64,000 nucleotides of DNA from Amycolatopsis alba DSM 44262 (GCF_000384215.1 NZ_KB913032.1:2249665-2313664), one strand, 5' to 3'. Positions 51,408-62,988 are shown, counted from the first letter of the stretch. Translations and numbers: made by a program. The notes: a model not told the origin generated them from the letters alone.

Positions 51408-51670
51408 GGCCGCCACTTGAGGCCGCTCATCCCGGCGACCTCCAGGTCCCGTTCCGAAGCCCACCGGAAGGTCCCCGGCCGGACGTGCACCCCGGCCGTC
51501 ACCGCCCAGTCCGGCTCGTCGGGCTCGACGTGCTCCATCTCCTTGAAGTCGGCGAGCGTCGGCCACACCGCGGAGCACGAATCGCACATCAAGACGACCT
51601 TGCCGGACTCGGTGACCAGCGGGCGCACGCGCCCCTCGTCCCAGAACGACGGGCACTCGTCCAGCCACAT
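51404..51670 (-). CDS. Hypothetical protein with a CxxC pair
   Basis: An 88-residue protein starting MWLDECPSFWDEGRVRPLVT, with VVLMCDSCSAVWPTLADFKE in the middle; CDSC and the lone C in DECP may bind a metal. The pattern resembles small actinobacterial proteins with one zinc-ribbon-like finger, but I cannot name the family. ATG 51670 has GAGGTGG about 9 bases upstream, which favours it over an upstream start at 51736. It overlaps the end of DUF4291 by 4 bp on the opposite strand. Confidence 0.6.
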   Translation of the reverse strand: MWLDECPSFWDEGRVRPLVTESGKVVLMCDSCSAVWPTLADFKEMEHVEPDEPDWAVTAGVHVRPGTFRWASERDLEVAGMSGLKWRP

Positions 51671-52031
51671 CGGCTGCCACCACCTCTCGGGCGATCGGCG
51701 GCCGGCACGACACCGGCCGCATCCTCCACCGAGCAAAACCGTCTGACGTGAACTCCAGGCTGTCCCGACACGACGAACCAGTCAATCTTTCCCGACAAAA
51801 CAGCGACCTGATCTGCACATACAGCGAAACGACAGCAAAGGTCCCCCGCTCCCCCGGCCGGTCGGCGGGGTGCCGGGGTTTCGATCTCTTGATCGAGACA
51901 GTGACCCATCGCCTAGTGCGCCACGCCTCACACAGGCCAGTTCCATCACACGGCCGCCACCGAGGGGGTTAGCCTGGTAGGCGCATCAGCGGTGTTCAAG
52001 ATCTCGAGACGGATAGAGGCGAGTCCAAGCC
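51671..52031. other. Intergenic region upstream of kgd
   Basis: This 361-bp gap lies between the divergent CxxC gene and kgd. It should hold promoters for both. I see no strong palindrome or repeat, and the short frames here show no coding signs. A GAGGCGAG stretch at 52016-52023 is a possible but distant ribosome site for kgd. Confidence 0.5.
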
Positions 52032-55000
52032 GTGTCCAGCAGCAGCCCTGCGTCACAATTCGGCCCCAACGAGTGGGTCGTCGAGGAAATGTACGACCAG
52101 TTCCTCGCCGACCCCACCTCAGTCGATGCCGCCTGGCACGACTTCTTCGCGGACTTCAAGCCAACGCAGGACGCGCAGACGAAGGCTGACGACGCACGTC
52201 AGACCTCAGCGGAGACCGTCAAGGAGGGCGCGGGCGCCAACGGCCAGGCCGCCAAGCCGACGCCGCAGACGGTCCGCAACGCCGAGTCCACCGCGAAGCA
52301 GACCGCCCCGGCGAAGGCCGCACCCAAGGCAGCGGCGAAGCCCGCTCCGAAGGCCGCCGCGCCGAAGGTCGCCGAGAAGGCTCCCGCCAAGGCCGCCGAG
52401 AAGGACGCCGAGCCGGAGTCGAAGCAGCTCCGCGGCGCCGCGGCGGCGATCGCGAAGAACATGGACGCCTCGCTGTCCGTGCCGACGGCGACGAGTGTGC
52501 GCGCGGTCCCGGCGAAGCTGATGGCCGACAACCGCATCGTCATCAACAACCACCTCAAGCGCACGCGCGGCGGCAAGATCTCCTTCACGCACCTCATCGG
52601 GTACGCGATGGTCCGCGCGCTGAAGAACTTCCCGAACATGAACCGGCACTACCAGCTGATCGACGGGAAGCCGTTCGCGATCACGCCGGAGCACGTGAAC
52701 TTCGGTCTCGCGATCGACATGAAGGGCAAGGAAGGTTCCCGCACGCTCGTCGTGGCCTCCATCAAGGCCACCGAGAACATGACCTTCATGCAGTTCTGGC
52801 AGGCCTACGAGGAGATCGTCAAGAAGGCCCGCAACGGCAAGCTGACCGCGGACGACTTCGCGGGCACCACGATCTCGCTGACCAACCCCGGCGGCATCGG
52901 CACCAACCACTCGGTGCCGCGCCTGCAGGCCGGTCAGGGCGCGATCATCGGCGTCGGCGCCATGCAGTACCCGGCGCACTTCGAGGGCACCAGCGAGAAG
53001 GCCCTGGTCGACCTCGGCGTGTCGAAGATCATGACGCTGACCTCGACTTATGACCACCGCATCATCCAGGGCGCGGAGTCGGGCGAGTTCCTCAAGCGCA
53101 TCCACGAACTGCTGCTGGGCGAAGAGGGCTTCTACGACGACGTCTTCACCAGCCTGCGCCTGCCCTACGAGCCGATCCGCTGGGTCGCCGACATCCCGGA
53201 CGGCCCGGTCGACAAGACCGCGCGCGTGATCGAGCTGATCGACGCCTTCCGCATGCGCGGTCACCTGATGGCCGACACCGACCCGCTGAACTACCGGCAG
53301 CGCAGCCACGCCGACCTCGACGTCCTCTCCCACGGCCTGACGCTGTGGGACCTGGACCGCGAGTTCCCGGTCGGCGGTTTCGCCGGCCAGGAGCGGATGA
53401 AGCTGCGTGACATCCTCGGTGTCCTGCGCAACTCCTACTGCCGCACCGTCGGCATCGAGTACACGCACATCCTCGACCCCGAGGAGCGCCGCTGGATCCA
53501 GGACCGCGTCGAGATCCCGCACGAGAAGCCGGACCCCGCCGTCCAGAAGTACGTGCTCTCGAAGCTCAACGCCGCCGAGGCGTTCGAGACCTTCCTGCAG
53601 ACCAAGTACGTCGGCCAGAAGCGGTTCTCCCTCGAAGGCGGCGAGACCGCGATCCCGCTGCTGGACACACTGCTGGACAAGGCCGCCGAGCACGAACTCG
53701 ACGAGGTCGTCATCGGCATGCCGCACCGCGGCCGCCTGAACGTGCTCGCGAACATCGTCGGCAAGCCGATCGCGCAGATCTTCCAGGAGTTCGAGGGCAA
53801 CCTCGACCCCGGCCAGGCGCACGGTTCCGGTGACGTGAAGTACCACCTCGGCGCCGAGGGCAAGTACTTCCGCATGTTCGGCGACGGCGAGACCAAGGTG
53901 TCGCTGACCGCGAACCCGTCGCACCTGGAGACCGTCGACCCGGTCCTCGAGGGCATCGTCCGCGCCAAGCAGGACATCCTCGACAAGGGTGGCGAGGGCT
54001 TCACCGTCCTCCCCGTCCTCATGCACGGCGACGCGGCCTTCGCGGGCCAGGGTGTCGTGGCCGAGACCCTGAACCTGGCGCTGCTGCGCGGCTACCGCAC
54101 CGGCGGCACCGTGCACGTCATCGTCAACAACCAGGTCGGCTTCACCACCGCGCCCGAGCACTCGCGTTCGAGCGAGTACGCCACCGACGTCGCGAAGATG
54201 ATCGGCTCGCCGATCTTCCACGTGAACGGCGACGACCCCGAAGCGGCGCACTGGGTGGCCAAGCTGGCCGTCGAGTACCGCCAGGCGTTCCACAAGGACG
54301 TCGTGATCGACCTGATCTGCTACCGCCGTCGCGGTCACAACGAGGGCGACGACCCTTCGATGACCCAGCCGGCGATGTACGACATCATCGACACGAAGCG
54401 TTCGGTCCGGAAGACCTACACCGAATCGCTGATCGGCCGCGGCGACATCTCCGTCGAAGAGGCCGAGGCCGCGTTGCGCGACTTCTCCAGCCAGCTGGAG
54501 CACGTGTTCAACGAGGTCCGCGAGCTGGAGAAGCACGCGGCGAAGGCCAGCCCCTCGGTCGAAGAGGAGCAGCAGGTCCCCGCCAAGGTGCCCACGGCGA
54601 CCACCTCCGAGGTCATCGAGCACATCGGCGACGCGTTCCTCAACGTCCCCGAGGGCTTCACCCCGCACCCGCGGGTCAAGCCGGTCATGGAACGCCGCCA
54701 CAAGATGTCCCGCGAAGGCGGCATCGACTGGGCCTTCGGTGAGCTGCTCGCCTTCGGTTCGCTGGCCATGGAAGGACGCCTCGTGCGGCTGTCCGGCCAG
54801 GACTCCCGCCGCGGCACCTTCACCCAGCGCCACTCGGTGCTGATCGACCGCAAGAACGGCCAGGAGTACTCGCCGCTGGCCAGCCTGGCCGACGGCCAGG
54901 GCCGCGTGATGATCTACGACTCGGCGCTGTCCGAGTACGCGGCGGTCGGCTTCGAATACGGCTACTCCGTGGCCAACTCCGAAGCGCTGGTCATGTGGGA

Positions 55001-55748
55001 AGCACAGTTCGGTGACTTCGTCAACGGCGCGCAGACCGTCATCGACGAGTACATCTCCTCCGGCGAAGCCAAGTGGGGCCAGCTCTCCGACGTCGTGCTG
55101 CTGCTGCCGCACGGTCACGAAGGCCAGGGACCGGACCACACCTCCGGCCGCATTGAGCGCTTCCTCTCCCTGTGCGCCGAAGGCTCCATGACCGTCTCGG
55201 TCCCGTCGACCCCGGCGAACTACTTCCACCTGCTCCGCCGTCACGCCCTCGACGGAGTCAACCGCCCGCTGGTGGTCTTCACCCCCAAGTCGATGCTGCG
55301 CAACAAGGCCGCGACTTCCCAGGTCGAGGACTTCACCGGCCAGACGAAGTTCATGTCGGTCATCGACGACGCCGTGGTCGACCCGTCGAAGGTGCGCAAA
55401 GTCCTGCTGACCTCGGGCAAGCTCTACTGGGAGCTGGTGGCCGAGCGGACGAAGCGCGAGGCGAACGACATCGCGATCGTCCGGGTCGAGCAGTACTACC
55501 CGCTGCCGAAGAAGAAGCTGCTGGCGGCGCTCGAGCGCTACAACGGCGCTCCCGCGGTCTGGGTCCAGGAGGAGCCGGAGAACCAGGGTGCGTGGCCGTT
55601 CTTCGGCCTGAACCTGCCGCGGAAGCTCCCGGAGGTGTTCTCCAGCCTGGACGTCGTGTCGCGTCGCCCGATGGCCGCACCGTCGGCCGGTTCGTCCAAG
55701 GTGCACGAGGTCGAGCAGAAGGCGCTCATCGCGCGGGCCTTCGACTGA
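52032..55748 (+). CDS. kgd: Multifunctional 2-oxoglutarate metabolism enzyme (Kgd / OdhA type)
   Basis: A 1238-residue TCA-cycle enzyme that combines an E2-like acyltransferase domain (~125-355) with a ThDP-dependent E1 2-oxoglutarate decarboxylase/dehydrogenase (~370-1238). An Ala/Lys/Pro-rich linker (~45-135) precedes the E2-like part, which lacks a lipoyl domain as in actinobacterial Kgd, with the catalytic His at about 342 in [16 protein letters not shown]. The E1 part has [10 protein letters not shown] and the ThDP/Mg motif [10 protein letters not shown]...NNQ at about 666-700. The start is GTG 52032 with the typical [17 protein letters not shown] segment. Activity in mycobacteria is controlled by the FHA protein GarA; no garA gene is here. 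Confidence 0.93.
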   Translation: MSSSSPASQFGPNEWVVEEMYDQFLADPTSVDAAWHDFFADFKPTQDAQTKADDARQTSAETVKEGAGANGQAAKPTPQTVRNAESTAKQTAPAKAAPKAAAKPAPKAAAPKVAEKAPAKAAEKDAEPESKQLRGAAAAIAKNMDASLSVPTATSVRAVPAKLMADNRIVINNHLKRTRGGKISFTHLIGYAMVRALKNFPNMNRHYQLIDGKPFAITPEHVNFGLAIDMKGKEGSRTLVVASIKATENMTFMQFWQAYEEIVKKARNGKLTADDFAGTTISLTNPGGIGTNHSVPRLQAGQGAIIGVGAMQYPAHFEGTSEKALVDLGVSKIMTLTSTYDHRIIQGAESGEFLKRIHELLLGEEGFYDDVFTSLRLPYEPIRWVADIPDGPVDKTARVIELIDAFRMRGHLMADTDPLNYRQRSHADLDVLSHGLTLWDLDREFPVGGFAGQERMKLRDILGVLRNSYCRTVGIEYTHILDPEERRWIQDRVEIPHEKPDPAVQKYVLSKLNAAEAFETFLQTKYVGQKRFSLEGGETAIPLLDTLLDKAAEHELDEVVIGMPHRGRLNVLANIVGKPIAQIFQEFEGNLDPGQAHGSGDVKYHLGAEGKYFRMFGDGETKVSLTANPSHLETVDPVLEGIVRAKQDILDKGGEGFTVLPVLMHGDAAFAGQGVVAETLNLALLRGYRTGGTVHVIVNNQVGFTTAPEHSRSSEYATDVAKMIGSPIFHVNGDDPEAAHWVAKLAVEYRQAFHKDVVIDLICYRRRGHNEGDDPSMTQPAMYDIIDTKRSVRKTYTESLIGRGDISVEEAEAALRDFSSQLEHVFNEVRELEKHAAKASPSVEEEQQVPAKVPTATTSEVIEHIGDAFLNVPEGFTPHPRVKPVMERRHKMSREGGIDWAFGELLAFGSLAMEGRLVRLSGQDSRRGTFTQRHSVLIDRKNGQEYSPLASLADGQGRVMIYDSALSEYAAVGFEYGYSVANSEALVMWEAQFGDFVNGAQTVIDEYISSGEAKWGQLSDVVLLLPHGHEGQGPDHTSGRIERFLSLCAEGSMTVSVPSTPANYFHLLRRHALDGVNRPLVVFTPKSMLRNKAATSQVEDFTGQTKFMSVIDDAVVDPSKVRKVLLTSGKLYWELVAERTKREANDIAIVRVEQYYPLPKKKLLAALERYNGAPAVWVQEEPENQGAWPFFGLNLPRKLPEVFSSLDVVSRRPMAAPSAGSSKVHEVEQKALIARAFD

Positions 55749-55760
55749 TCGCCTAGAAGT

Positions 55761-55811
55761 CCGTGAAGGCCTCCTTCCCTACTCTCAAAGTAGGGAAGGA
55801 GGCCTTCACGG
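55761..55811. repeat. Family B hairpin after kgd (23-bp perfect stem)
   Basis: CCGTGAAGGCCTCCTTCCCT plus three bases pairs exactly with 55789-55811 around a CTCAA loop. The first 16 bases match the arm of the hairpin at 43980-44040; the inner stem differs. It starts 12 bp past the kgd stop codon and probably terminates it. Confidence 0.85.
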
Positions 55812-55873
55812 CGTTCGGGTGTCGAAAACGGCCGGGCCCGTTCGTGTAGGGGCAAACGACCGAAGGAGACACC

Positions 55874-56659
55874 ATGAACACCCTGCTCGACGGCCTCAAG
55901 CTCCCCGAATCCGCGCGCTGGCACGACGGCCGTCTCTGGCTGGCGAACTGGGGCGGCGGCGAGATCCTCGCGGTCACCCCCGGCGGCGAGAGCGAAGTCA
56001 TCGCGAACGTGCCGAACGCGATGCCGCTCACCTTCGACTGGCTTCCCGACGGCCGCCTGATCATCGTCGACGGCCCGAACGCGAAGCTGCTCAACGCCGA
56101 CCTGAGCGTCTACGCGGACCTCGCCCCCGTCGCCGCGTTCTGCAACGAGGTCGTGGCAGACGGCCGAGGAAACGCCTTCGTCAACGGCTCGCACGACCTC
56201 CAGGCACCCGGCGTCCTCGCCGTCGTCACCCCGGACGGTGAGGTGCGCCAGGTCGCCGACGGGATCCTCTTCGGCAACGGCATGGCCGTCACGCCCGACG
56301 ACAAGACGCTGATCGTCGCCGAGTCGTACGGCAACCGCCTCACCGCGTTCGACATCGGCGAGGACGGTTCGCTGTCCGGCAGGCGGGTGTGGGCGGACCT
56401 CGGCGGCGATCACCCCGACGGCATCTCCCTCGATGCCGAGGGCGCCGTCTGGTACGCGGACGTGGCGGCCAAGCACTGCGTCCGCGTCCGCGAAGGAGGC
56501 GAAGTGCTGCAGAAGGTCGAGTCCGATCGAGGCTGCTTCTCCTGCACCCTCGGCGGCGAAGACGGGCGTTCGCTCTACGTCCTCGCCGCCGAGTGGCACG
56601 GCTGGGAGAACCCGTTCGGCGACGGGCCGACCGGGCAGGTCCAGGTCGAAAAGCTCTAG
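55874..56659 (+). CDS. SMP-30/gluconolactonase-like beta-propeller protein
   Basis: A 261-residue six-bladed beta-propeller. It opens LPESARWHDGRLWLANWGGGE with the metal-ligand Glu of SMP-30 enzymes, has CNEVVADGRGNAFVNG with the ligand Asn, VTPDDKTLIVAESYGNRLTAF, and DHPDGISLDAEGAVWYADV with the catalytic Asp region. Members are lactonases or hydratases acting on sugar lactones or similar esters. There is a GGAG site before the ATG. It has no sugar-metabolism neighbours, so the substrate is unknown. Its end overlaps the convergent membrane protein gene by 4 bp. Confidence 0.82.
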   Translation: MNTLLDGLKLPESARWHDGRLWLANWGGGEILAVTPGGESEVIANVPNAMPLTFDWLPDGRLIIVDGPNAKLLNADLSVYADLAPVAAFCNEVVADGRGNAFVNGSHDLQAPGVLAVVTPDGEVRQVADGILFGNGMAVTPDDKTLIVAESYGNRLTAFDIGEDGSLSGRRVWADLGGDHPDGISLDAEGAVWYADVAAKHCVRVREGGEVLQKVESDRGCFSCTLGGEDGRSLYVLAAEWHGWENPFGDGPTGQVQVEKL

Positions 56660-57375
56660 CCGATCGCCTCGGAGGTCGCCTTGGCGACCTTCAGGGCGTT
56701 CTCCTTGCACAGCTTCTGGTCGATCGGCTTGGACGGCTCGGCACCGCTCACGATGATCTGTGCTTCGACGTTGCCTTGGTAGAGCTTGATCGAGCACTGC
56801 CCGTCGGACCGGATGTCGTTGTAACCGGCCTTGGTCGCCTTCGCGAGCGTGGGGATCACTTCGCCGCCGTCCCGCATGGCGTTGTCGTAGCCCGCCTTCG
56901 CCCAGTCCTCACCGGAGCCCGTGCCAGGTTCCTTCGACTTCGACAGGTACATGGTCACCAAAGCCGACGGCGCACCGGATTCACGCCAGGAGCACGAAGA
57001 GGACGTGTAGACGATGTCGTTGTTCGACGTGCTCGCCGGCTCCTCGCCCTTCGGCGTTTCGAGCGGCGGCAAGTTCCGCACCCCGCTGCCGATCTTCTCG
57101 CATCCGGGCATGGACGTGTACTTGTCCGGCGGCCCGGCCTTCTTGGACGACGTCGGCGCGGCGGACGAAGACGAGCCGGAGTCGTCGGAGAGCAGCAGGA
57201 ACGCCGCGACCCCGCCACCGCCGAGCAGGACCACGGCGCCGAGCACGAGCCCGATGATGAGCCCGGTGTTCGACTTCTTGGGCGGCGGCCCGTATCCGGG
57301 CGGCGGATACCCTGGATACCCCTGCGGTGGATACGGCTGCTGAGGCCCCTGATGATAGGGCGGTCCGGGCTGCAT
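56656..57375 (-). CDS. Proline-rich single-pass membrane protein with secreted C-terminal domain
   Basis: A 239-residue protein. Residues 1-32 are Pro/Gln/Gly/Tyr-rich (PYPPQGYPGYPPPGYG...), ~36-62 form one transmembrane helix (TGLIIGLVLGAVVLLGGGGV), and a Ser-rich spacer leads to an extracellular domain with cysteines at about 92, 128, 194 and 223 (MPGCEK, SSCSW, GQCSI, KLCKE). The layout resembles mycobacterial and Pseudonocardia cell-envelope proteins with DUF3558-like domains, but I do not claim the family. A repeat-rich N-terminus like that of the ABC ATPase at 44453 is notable. It is convergent with the SMP-30 gene. Confidence 0.65.
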   Translation of the reverse strand: MQPGPPYHQGPQQPYPPQGYPGYPPPGYGPPPKKSNTGLIIGLVLGAVVLLGGGGVAAFLLLSDDSGSSSSAAPTSSKKAGPPDKYTSMPGCEKIGSGVRNLPPLETPKGEEPASTSNNDIVYTSSSCSWRESGAPSALVTMYLSKSKEPGTGSGEDWAKAGYDNAMRDGGEVIPTLAKATKAGYNDIRSDGQCSIKLYQGNVEAQIIVSGAEPSKPIDQKLCKENALKVAKATSEAIG

Positions 57376-57440
57376 ACGCAGAGGCTAAAGCCTCGTGATG
57401 GTCCTTAGTGGACGAACGCCCCGATTGGGCGCGCGTCACA

Positions 57441-58511
57441 CTAGTTCTGGACGATGACTTTCACCGCGGGCGACCAGGACGCACCGTTCGATCCCGTGGC
57501 CAAGGCCGACACCGTGTGCTCTCCGTTCGAGATCTGGGTCGTATCCCAGTCGATGTTCCAGTTGAGCCCGGACGTGGCGGTGCCGATGAGCGTCTGCTGG
57601 GCGACGTAGAACGCCACCGTGGTCGCGTTCGTGGCCGTGGCGTTCACGAGGACCGTCCTCCTGACCGTCTCTCCCGTCGCCGGGCTGGTGAGCGTCGCCG
57701 TGACCCCGGTCGGGCAGGCGTTCACCCAGGAGCACATGTTGAGCACGATGATCCCCACCGCGGCCCCCGCCCCCGCCAGCAAGGCCTGCAGGATGACCAC
57801 GACACCCGCCGCCGAAATGGCGAGACCGACCGATCCCAACAACACCGCGCAGGCGATGACGGGGGCGGCGCCTGCCGTGAGCAACGCGGCGGCGAGCCCG
57901 AGCAGCGCGGCGGCCGCGACGGCGACGACCCAGCAGGTGATCTTGCATCCCCAGCACCCGCTGGCCCCCTCTGGTCCCGCCCCCAGCGCATCCCGGTCGG
58001 CGAGCGGGGTCAGCGTGTTGTAGATGGTGGGGTACTGCGCCGCTGTCGGCATCGTGGAGAAGAACACGTAGGAGCTGTTGTCGGCGTTCTCCACCGTGAC
58101 GGTCCAGGTACCCGGCATGGGTGTCCGGATCATGCAGCTTTGCAGCATCCTCGGGTCATTGTTGTTGCACACGACGAAACGGGCGTCGGTCTGGCTGGGC
58201 GTCACCGTATTGCCACCGGGGTCCTTCAAGGTGACATTGACCCCGGCGGGATAGGCACCGCTTTCCGTTGTCACGCTGCCCATGAGAAAAGGCACGTCAT
58301 GGTCGACGACGATCGTCAACGTTTGAGTGGAGTCCTCACTCAAAGTGCCTCGCAAAGCCGCCAGCGGATGAGTCGACCCGGATCCCACCGAGCCCTCCCC
58401 TTGGGCGGGAACCACGTATCCCGCACAATAACAATTCGGACCGTCGACTTGGTTCTCGACGAGCACGGCCACCTTGCCACCCCTTTGCGATACCACCGAA
58501 ACGCTGGACAT
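57441..58511 (-). CDS. Membrane protein with C-terminal Ig-like domain and cysteine clusters
   Basis: A 356-residue protein without an N-terminal signal peptide. Residues ~1-155 are beta-rich with two Cys pairs (CYC at 27-29; C115 and C126) and end in GTWTVTVENADNSSYVFF, as in extracellular Ig-like folds. A Cys-rich GCWGCKITCW leads into a long hydrophobic region at ~192-260 that would form two to three membrane spans. The last ~85 residues are a bacterial Ig-like domain (TSPATGETVRRTVLVNAT... to the end). The domain order is unusual. No function can be assigned. Confidence 0.6.
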   Translation of the reverse strand: MSSVSVVSQRGGKVAVLVENQVDGPNCYCAGYVVPAQGEGSVGSGSTHPLAALRGTLSEDSTQTLTIVVDHDVPFLMGSVTTESGAYPAGVNVTLKDPGGNTVTPSQTDARFVVCNNNDPRMLQSCMIRTPMPGTWTVTVENADNSSYVFFSTMPTAAQYPTIYNTLTPLADRDALGAGPEGASGCWGCKITCWVVAVAAAALLGLAAALLTAGAAPVIACAVLLGSVGLAISAAGVVVILQALLAGAGAAVGIIVLNMCSWVNACPTGVTATLTSPATGETVRRTVLVNATATNATTVAFYVAQQTLIGTATSGLNWNIDWDTTQISNGEHTVSALATGSNGASWSPAVKVIVQN

Positions 58512-58869
58512 GTCCGTGCCACCGACACGCCGACCGCAGGCACATCAAGGAAACCACGGGTGCCGCGATCGGGTTCGACCACGGAATACGGATTCGTCTT
58601 CGTCTTTCACAGTGCGATGGCCGAATAGGCGACCATTTACCGTGAGGCGTACGCGCCGACTCCAAGAAGGATCCACCCGGCGGCCTGACCTGCCCAGACC
58701 TGTTCGGCGATGTCAGCCTTTCGAGGATGCTTCGTCACCCATCCGCAGCCGACCTCATATCACACAGAGACCGGACTCCCTGTCGCCGCGAAAGGCGCGG
58801 AAACAACACTCGGAAATTGGCGAACTTTTGACAAAAAAGCAGGTCCGACATCCATTGTGGACAAACGGA
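58512..58869. other. Intergenic region between the Ig-like membrane protein and the subtilase genes
   Basis: About 360 bp of sequence without a frame showing coding bias. It is less GC-rich than coding DNA, contains A-rich stretches (58798-58845), and should hold the promoter of the upstream minus-strand gene, followed by the hairpin at 58870-58903. I see no repeat or RNA gene. Confidence 0.5.
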
Positions 58870-58903
58870 AAGGCCCCCTTCCCAGCAGGAGGAAGGGGGC
58901 CTT
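58870..58903. repeat. Family A-related hairpin after the subtilase gene (13-bp stem)
   Basis: AAGGCCCCCTTCC at 58870-58882 pairs exactly with 58891-58903 across 8 bases. The 3' arm continues TTCACGTACT, like the TTCATGTACTT of the family A hairpins at 28040 and 33046, but the 5' arm lacks that part. It lies 19 bp past the stop of the subtilase gene and is a likely terminator. Confidence 0.75.
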
Positions 58904-58922
58904 CACGTACTCCAGGGATGGA

Positions 58923-60488
<1,566 letters not shown>

Positions 60489-60881
60489 GATATTCCTCCC
60501 AGGCAGGGTCGACCCGCGGACATGAAGGCCCGCCGGATCGTTGTGGGGGTGCATCAGAGGTGAAGCGCGTTCACTCAAGAGCGCAGGCTGAGACTAAGTC
60601 CCGTTTTCACCCCAAGGAAGACCTTGCATTACGGACAACCCGGTAGTAATGGGCGCCGCATCGACGCAGCTCGGGCACCGATCAGCCCCCGCCTTTAGTC
60701 GCGTTTTACGCCCGTACGGCCCACGAAGAATTGGGAATCCGCACATCTGGTGGTCGCTTCCCGGACCACCGATCGTTTCAGCGGCGTGGAAGTACACACG
60801 GATGGCCGCCTACTAAAGTCGCGACGTCCTCGCGCGGAAATCGATTTCCATCCTACCTTCGGAGGGCGCACACTCTGGCGC
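60489..60881. other. Divergent promoter region of the subtilase and GNAT genes
   Basis: A 393-bp gap without a convincing gene. It must hold the promoters of both flanking genes. A GGAGGG at 60861-60866 lies 15 bp before the GNAT start and is rather far for a ribosome site. I see no clear palindrome or repeat. Confidence 0.5.
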
Positions 60882-61397
60882 ATGCTGATCCGACAGGAAA
60901 TCCCGGCCGACATCGAGGCGATCCACGCCGTCCATCTGGCCGCGTTCGCGAAACACAGCGTCCCGGTGGTCGAGGCGAAGCTCGTCGACGAGCTCCGTGC
61001 GGACGGTGATCTGATCGGCGCACTGTCCATCGTGGCCGAACGCGACGGGAAGGTCGTCGGCCACGTCTGCTGCAGCCCGTCCCGGCTCGGCTCCGACGAG
61101 AAGTCGACGGTGGGCCTCGGCCCGCTCGGCGTCCTGCCCGAGCATCACGCCACCGGCGTCGGCTCCGCGCTCGTGCACGCCGTCCTCGGCGCGGCGGACG
61201 CGCTCGGCTACGGGGCCGTGGTCCTGCTGGGCGACCCGAACTACTACTCCCGCTTCGGCTTCGTACTCGCCGAAAGGCACGGGATCACGCCGCCGGTCGC
61301 GGACTGGGCGCCGCATTTCCAGGTCCGCACCCTGCGCGCGTACACCCCGGAACTCCAGGGCGAGTTCCGCTATTCCCCGGCCTTCGACCGCCTCTAG
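60882..61397 (+). CDS. GNAT-family N-acetyltransferase
   Basis: A 171-residue acetyltransferase with a standard GNAT core: IRQEIPADIEAIHAVHLAAF at the start, GKVVGHVCCSPSRLG, then LGPLGVLPEHHATGVGSALVHAVLGAADALGYGAVVLLGDPNYYSRFGF, which has the acetyl-CoA loop (H-x-x-x-G-V-G-S) at about 94-101 and the YYSRFGF segment of YhbS-like members. The substrate is unknown. Its end overlaps the OpuC binding-protein gene by 4 bp, and the two genes are convergent. Confidence 0.85.
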   Translation: MLIRQEIPADIEAIHAVHLAAFAKHSVPVVEAKLVDELRADGDLIGALSIVAERDGKVVGHVCCSPSRLGSDEKSTVGLGPLGVLPEHHATGVGSALVHAVLGAADALGYGAVVLLGDPNYYSRFGFVLAERHGITPPVADWAPHFQVRTLRAYTPELQGEFRYSPAFDRL

Positions 61398-62302
61398 GCG
61401 GGCGCGAGAAGGTTGTTCCGGCGCAGGAACTCCTCGGCGACGTCGAGCGGGTTGCGCTTCTCCTCGCTGAACTGGACGTTCAATTCGGTCAGCTGATCAG
61501 TCGTGAGCGCGGCCGAAACCCGGTTCAGCGCGTCGACCTCCTTCGGCGACAACGTCCCCTTCGCGACGAGGGGGACGATGTTCTGCGCGGGGAACATGTT
61601 CTTGTCGTCCACCAGCGGCACGAACCCGTTCGCGGCGATCGACGACGACGTGCTGAACAGGTCGGCGACCTGGATGTCACCGGACTTCAGCGCCGCGACC
61701 GTGACCGGGCCGCCGGTGTCGGTCGTGCGGATCTCGGCGAACTCGCAGCCGTAGAGGGTCTTGATCTTGTCTTTCCAACGGCTGCTCCACTGGCCGGGAC
61801 CACCGAGCACGAGTTCCTTGCACCGCTTGCCGAGATCGGAGAACGTCCTGATCCCGGAATCGGCGAGTTCCTTGCGCACCACCAGAAGATCCTTGTCCTC
61901 GGCCGGCGCCTGTTCGAGCACCTCGAACCCGGACGGCAGCTTCTGCTTCAGCTGCGCGTAGACGTCCTGCGGGGTGGTCGCCTGCGTGTCCTTGTCGAAG
62001 TAGCGCAACAGGTTCCCGCTGTAATCCGGTACCACCGAAAGCGATTTGTCCTGCAATGCCTTGACGACGACCTCGCGGCTGCCGACCGGCGGGCGCACGG
62101 TCACGTTCTCCGCGCCCGCGTTGCGCAACGCTCCCGCGTAGATCTGGGCCAGCAGAAGACTTTCCCCGACGTCGGACGCGCCGATGATGATGTCACCGGT
62201 CGTACCGCCTTCGGCACCACCTGCGAGCGGGTTGCCACAGCCCGCCGCCAGCACCGCCAGCAAAGCGATCCCGGCGCAGAACGCCGCCACCGTCCGCCTC
62301 AT
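61394..62302 (-). CDS. opuCC: Glycine betaine/osmolyte ABC transporter substrate-binding lipoprotein
   Basis: A 302-residue predicted lipoprotein. The signal ends LLAVLAAGCGNPL, with Cys at about 22 as the lipid site. The mature part matches the OpuAC/ProX fold: IIIGASDVGESLLLAQIYAGAL near the start and LLVVRKELADSGIRTFSDLGK and VADLFSTSSSIAANGFVPLVDD later. It captures a quaternary ammonium compound such as glycine betaine or choline outside the membrane. ATG 62302 overlaps the permease stop by 4 bp (ATGA). It is the last gene of a tightly coupled ATPase-permease-permease-binding protein operon. Confidence 0.87.
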   Translation of the reverse strand: MRRTVAAFCAGIALLAVLAAGCGNPLAGGAEGGTTGDIIIGASDVGESLLLAQIYAGALRNAGAENVTVRPPVGSREVVVKALQDKSLSVVPDYSGNLLRYFDKDTQATTPQDVYAQLKQKLPSGFEVLEQAPAEDKDLLVVRKELADSGIRTFSDLGKRCKELVLGGPGQWSSRWKDKIKTLYGCEFAEIRTTDTGGPVTVAALKSGDIQVADLFSTSSSIAANGFVPLVDDKNMFPAQNIVPLVAKGTLSPKEVDALNRVSAALTTDQLTELNVQFSEEKRNPLDVAEEFLRRNNLLAPA

Positions 62303-62988
62303 GCCTTCGCCTTCTTCCCGCTCGCCACCTGCGCCAACCGGACACCCTTGGGCACCAGCAGCCGCTGGACGCCCGCCAGTGCCAGATCCAGCACGACGGC
62401 GAGCAGCGTCGTCAGGAGCGCGCCCGCCACCACCTGGGGATAGTCCAAAATGGCCAGTCCGTCGAGCAGGAACCGGCCGAGCCCGCCGAGCCCGACGTAC
62501 GCGGCCACGGCGGCCGTCGCCACCAGTTGCAGCACCGAGTTCCGCACCCCGCCGAGCACCAGCGGCAGCGAGATGGGCACCTCGACCTTCCACAGCCGCT
62601 GCCAGCCGGTCATCCCGATGCCCTGCGCCGCGTCGACCACGCCGTGGTCGGTCGCCTGCAGGCCCGCGTACGTCCCGGCGAGGATCGGCGGGATGGCGAG
62701 CACAACGAGCCCGATGATCGTCGAGATCTCGCTTTCGGTGAAGAGCAGGAACAGGAAGGTCACCAGTCCCAGCGTCGGCAGCGCGCGGATCGCGTTGCCA
62801 CCGCTCACCAGCAGGACCGCGCCGCGGCCGGTGTGCCCGACGTAGAGCCCGAGCGGGATCGCGATGATCAGCGCGAAGACCAGCGCCAGCACCGTGTAGC
62901 CGAGATGCTGCAGCAGCCGGGTGAGGATGCCGTCCGGGCCCTGCCAGTGGGCCGGGTCGCCGAACCAGTTCAGGACGTCGCCGATCAT
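62299..62988 (-). CDS. opuCB: Osmolyte ABC transporter permease (first of two, nearest the binding protein)
   Basis: A 229-residue permease with about six hydrophobic segments and the conserved EAA-type loop (GVVDAAQGIGMTGWQRLWKVEVPISLPLVLGG) that docks on the ATPase. Family segments IRALPTLGLVTFLFLLF and GGLGRFLLDGLAIL match OpuCB/ProW-like proteins. It forms the channel together with the second permease encoded upstream. Its ATG at 62988 overlaps the upstream gene's stop by 4 bp, and its own stop overlaps the binding-protein start, so all are coupled. Confidence 0.87.
   Translation of the reverse strand: MIGDVLNWFGDPAHWQGPDGILTRLLQHLGYTVLALVFALIIAIPLGLYVGHTGRGAVLLVSGGNAIRALPTLGLVTFLFLLFTESEISTIIGLVVLAIPPILAGTYAGLQATDHGVVDAAQGIGMTGWQRLWKVEVPISLPLVLGGVRNSVLQLVATAAVAAYVGLGGLGRFLLDGLAILDYPQVVAGALLTTLLAVVLDLALAGVQRLLVPKGVRLAQVASGKKAKA

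Noticed and set aside
52206..55706. A 1166-codon open frame antisense to kgd
   Set aside because: Antisense shadow of a real gene with strong GC3 bias. No family motif was seen, and the opposite frame is a full Kgd.
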